Of a stretch of DNA of 64,000 nt, positions 60,466-64,000 are shown one piece after another; the first letter of the stretch is position 1, and the number at the start of each line of letters is the position of its first letter. The DNA is taken from positions 7,475,501-7,539,500 of the forward strand of contig CM041544.1 of NCBI GenBank assembly GCA_023238725.1. The letters run 5' to 3'. The stretch is from Scortum barcoo. Its lineage: Eukaryota; Chordata; Actinopteri; Centrarchiformes; Terapontidae. The notes beneath the pieces were generated by a model, which was not told the origin of the DNA, searched no databases, and saw nothing but the letters and a program-made list of their open reading frames with translations. The position numbers and the translations under genes are program-made.

Positions 60466-60485
60466 TGTAGTTGTAAAAATAAGCA

Positions 60486-63400
60486 ACGTTTGTGTATTGG
60501 TTTTTTGTTTTTTTTCTATTGCCAGTATTCTTGACCAAAAGCAGTGATTTGAAATTTTACTATTTTAGGACTATGTGCCTGTGTTTATTAAATCAAAACC
60601 CAACAGTGTAAACGAATAGGTTCACTTTTTTTCTCAGTTCTCAGAACCTGCTCAACATTTTGGGAAATATGAAAGGAATGCTCATTTGCTTTCTTGCCGA
60701 GTGTTAAACGAGAGGTTCGCTACTGCTTATAAGTCTGGTAAATATGAAGAGCTATGAGGTTAGCTCTGCTTAGCATAAAGACATGAAGCAGGGGGATGAC
60801 TAGCCTCACTCTGTGCAAAGAATTGTTCCAGCAAATAACGGACAACTTGTCATTTTTACACATAGGTTTTTGTACAATTAAACAAATGAGATCCTGATCC
60901 TTTGCACAGAGCCATTATGCTAGATTAAGCTAACTGATCTCACTTTGTATTTGTGCAGAATCGTATCGATCTTCTCATCAAACTCTTAAAAACTATTTGT
61001 TTAATACAATTCTTATATGACTTTATGTACATTGAAAATGTTTTTCTTCTCCTCACTGCCTATGAAGTGAAGCTTCTCCAAAACATTTCTCAGATCTGCA
61101 GTCCCCATTCTGTATGAAAATGTGTTCTTTTCATTAGTCAGATCAAGTGGTATCTTTAAAAGTTAGTCTTTTGAGTATGAAATTCCATGTTTGCGTTACT
61201 CTCCACCACAGCTCCGTAAGAAACCAGGCAGGCTCAAAGAGGAAATATTGCACTAAAAAAGACTTTTGAAGTTTGGAAGATAGCCATTTGATATGTGAAT
61301 CTATCCTCACATGGCTTGGCCTGCACATTTCAACTAATTACTGCGTCTACCCTGCAAGTGAACTCTGAAAACTGCGTCTCTGAGTGAAAGTCCTCAAATC
61401 TTGCCGCAAACCGAAGATATGGTTGCATTATAAATGCAATACATCCACATCTAAGAGATGTATTAGAGAGACAAACCAAAGGAATGTAAGTAAAGAGATT
61501 TCTGAGGGGAGCTCGCAGTTTGTGCGCCGAGTGTTTGGATTGATATGGGAAGAAAAAAAAGATGGACAGTTGTGGACCTGCTCTCCAGGCTTGGACCAAG
61601 GAAAAAGAGCTAATTTTGGACAGTACTCGTGTTGAGCTCCCATGGGAGAAAACAAAGATAACAATCTTTTCTATGAGACTTCTTCATCCTCTATTTTGTA
61701 AACAGCAGGTGTGCTAAGACTTTCGAATGGAAACATGAAACCATAATGTGTTTGTGACTTGATTCCCTGTGAGTTGCTGTGCTTTAAATAAATGACAGAT
61801 GTTGCTTTCACCGCAGGGACGGCAAAGGACTGGCTGAATAATTAATCATAAGCCTTTTTGGGTACGGAGAGAAAAACAATTAAATTTGTTTGCTACTTCC
61901 TGCATAAACCTCCAGCCCAGCTGCTGGAGTGTGGTCCAATCTATCATGTCCTCCAGGGGCTGGTGGGTATGCAGCTGCACTGAACCGTGGGTAGGGCCGC
62001 TCTGTCCACGTCTTTTTTTTGGATACATTTTTCCTTCCCACAGGACTCACCTTTGAGGGAGTTGCCACCAGTTGCAGTTGTTAAAAATGTTTTTATTTTT
62101 GCATCACCTCTGTGTCAGCAAAGGGTGCGTCAGAGGTTACGAAGCATTTTCATCCGAGTCCGACCACTTCACGAATGAAGCTGGAGGTCGTATTACCAGG
62201 CCTGCTCCTGACGTCCCCATCAGGTCGGTCCACACCAGAGCGGCCTGTGAAAATGGCTGGATATCCATGTGCGGACCAGCTCTGGGTTTGGCCAGGAGCA
62301 GCACACAGAGAGATGAGGTAGTTAATCTAGATGTGAGCGCGTGATGCCAGGACAGCAGATGGGAGCTCACACTGGCACAAGGCGAAAAGAGTTGCCTGTT
62401 TTCAGATGGATGAGGATTCCAGGGTGTGTTGTGGAGAGTAAGATCAAGAGCTCGACCACTAAAGAGACGTGCCAAATGACTCTGGCACAGGGGGAAATGC
62501 GGAGAAGCGTACGTGGACGGAGGCCCAGTCAGCAGCAGAGATTGAAAAGAAAAACAAGCTGCGGCAAATAGACGCGTGATACCGATCCAACTCTACGATG
62601 ACGCATTGGAATTTTATTAGCTGCTAAATATGCTGACAGGCAGTAAAGTTAGTCCCAGTCCAATAGGTTGAAAATCTACTCTACCCAGATGGAAGAGCTT
62701 AGAGTCAGGCAGTATTGATTTCTAATATTTGACTGTGTCAGCAGTTGCAGGAGTGAACGTTAGCATCTCTCCTCCGCTCAGGAGTGACGGTCATCCCCAT
62801 CTACGCAGATTTCGCCGCTCATCACACATAATAGCATGTGACTGGGACACAGTTGTCCTGCTTCCACGGTCCCGCAGCAGATGCTCCCCTGCTGTGAGTG
62901 CCACCCTGGTCAGGATCACGTTACCCAGAATAGGGTTCAGTTTGCCCAAAGCACAGCTGGCACTGCTCAGAGGGAGGGAGGGAGTGAGGAGTGGAGTGAA
63001 GGGAGTCGGTGGGGGGGTGTATCTACTGCATGTAGGTCAGCATGTACTTACTGCTTGCGAAATATCAAATGTCAATATTCAGCTATCAGCTTCCCTGAAA
63101 CAATGGATTCCATTTTGTGCTTCTGCAGGATTAATGTAAAAAAAAAAAAAAAGTATTGCAGGGAATTATTCATAAGGATGAGAAAATTCTGTTTCTGCAT
63201 CATAAGAGAGTCGCTGTTGTTTGTGTCCTTTGTTGAACTCCACATTTACCAAAAAGTTGGATGTATAAATTATTGACCACCACTTAGGTGCTGAGCATTC
63301 AGGAAGGCGAATAAAGGGAAAATTCAGTAGGCTTGCATTCGGTCTTGTCAGCCAGTTAGGAAATCTCAATTGTGTTGTGTGCCTGCGAGGCGTAACGGCA

Positions 63401-64000
63401 GGATTAGCTCGCTCACCTGGACTGCTTATCTGCACGGCTCATCTCTCTTCTGCAGGCGCTTTGAAATTCCCTCTCACTCACAGGGGAGCTGCATCTCACA
63501 CACGGCACAAAAGAAAGGGAAAGGGGGGGGCCGGAAAAGGGAGGATCCTCCAAACTAACAGACAGACCCCCCCACCCTACCCCCTCCTCGTCTGCCTCCC
63601 TTGTCCCCACGGGCCCTCACTATCTGTCAGTCAAGTCACAGGTGACCACCCTCTTAGCTGAACCTCGTGAAGGGCAGCATTTTAAAAGCCACTTGCCTGC
63701 CTGGCCTCAATAGAAATCCGAAAGGGTAGAAAAGAAAAATCATTCCTCAGAAAGGTCACTGCTGGCAGAAAAGCTCGAAATCTCACACATCCAGCTGAGG
63801 CAAAACCTCGGCCAACCTGTTGTGTTGTAGGCGTGGGGATAAAAGGAAGCCTCATGTCTTGGATGGTCTGTGTGTTGTTTCACTGTCAAATGAGATAAAG
63901 GAAAAAAAAAAAGACAGGAACAAATAGATAAGACGGGGCCGCTGAATTATCTTCATTTGGCGAGATGTCCTTGTCTCTTGTCCTTGTCGGCCTCCGAGCA
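60486..64000. other. Downstream intergenic region, no gene seen
   Basis: It begins with a degenerate teleost repeat (about 60625-61000). The stretch 61850-62600 is somewhat GC-richer with several overlapping short open frames on both strands, none recognisable. Open frames at 62729-63276 and 63370-63661 likewise show no domain. Short A-rich and C-rich runs lie near 63137, 63568 and 63901. Confidence 0.75.
60625..61000. mobile_element. Degenerate interspersed repeat abundant in percomorph fish
   Basis: CAACATTTTGGGAAATATG, CATTTGCTTTCTTGCCGAGT, GGTAAATATGAAGAGCTATG, GCTTAGCATAAAGACATGAA and AGCTAACTGATCTCACTTTG occur in the same order as in a short non-autonomous repeat I remember from many spiny-rayed fish genomes. 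The copy is diverged and carries no coding sequence. The class and exact ends are not determined. Confidence 0.6.

Larger units (their letters stand above)
58770..60485 (+). other. sipa1l2: sipa1l2 3'UTR
   Basis: The 3'UTR is inferred to run from the stop codon to a cleavage site shortly after AATAAA at 60460-60465, about 1.7 kb. It holds a GA microsatellite, a poly-A run, a TGTACATA Pumilio-type site and AT-rich stretches with ATTTA motifs near 60147-60160. Confidence 0.65.

Noticed and set aside
61846..62580. A small downstream gene
   Set aside because: Several short overlapping frames on both strands, none with recognisable protein features. Higher GC alone does not support a gene.
1..64000. 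CRISPR arrays, bacterial operons, phage or retroviral genes
   Set aside because: No regularly spaced direct repeats, no compact gene arrays, and no recognisable viral protein motifs were seen; the architecture is that of a vertebrate gene.

Overview
The window is vertebrate DNA, most likely from an acanthomorph (percomorph-type) teleost. It is intron-rich, carries many CA/TG, GA and poly-T tracts and several degenerate interspersed repeats of the kind seen in spiny-rayed fish, and holds one large spliced gene. Nothing bacterial, viral or CRISPR-like is present. Repeat families are named from memory, so the taxonomic placement is moderately confident.

The one gene I can support is sipa1l2 (signal-induced proliferation-associated 1-like protein 2, SPAR2), on the + strand. 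The whole coding region is inside the window, from an ATG at 8517 to a TGA at 58767-58769, in 20 coding exons. I placed every junction by GT-AG sites, codon phase and protein similarity. Corrected for the indels below, the exons encode about 1,727 residues; I recall about 1,722 for the human protein. Layout: 1-8244 is upstream sequence or 5' intron. 8245-8516 is 5'UTR with small upstream ORFs. 8517-10050 is the large first coding exon. 14555-24164 holds the dimerisation and Rap-GAP exons. 30069-30346 is the PDZ exon. 36108-54796 holds the serine-rich SPAR C-terminal exons. 57214-58769 holds the last exons, including the C-terminal coiled coil. 58770 to about 60485 is the 3'UTR, and the rest to 64000 is apparently intergenic.

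The protein is a GTPase-activating protein for Rap small GTPases that acts in neurons. The Rap-GAP domain with its asparagine thumb, the PDZ domain and the leucine zipper are all intact. Identity as L2 rather than L1 or L3 rests on paralogue-specific segments in exon 1, exon 7 and the last exons.

The main oddity is reading-frame damage. Four frame changes lie within about 330 bp of coding exon 1 (8886-9200), one of them a 25-bp imperfect tandem duplication, and a fifth lies in coding exon 16 (near 53085). All behave as small insertions, and conserved protein continues in the shifted frame each time. Assembly or consensus error is therefore more likely than gene decay. Other points are an upstream ORF whose stop overlaps the start codon as ATGA, a possible 54-bp cassette exon, a NAGNAG acceptor at exon 19, and a coding GAT tract. 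I found no previously undescribed biological system here.
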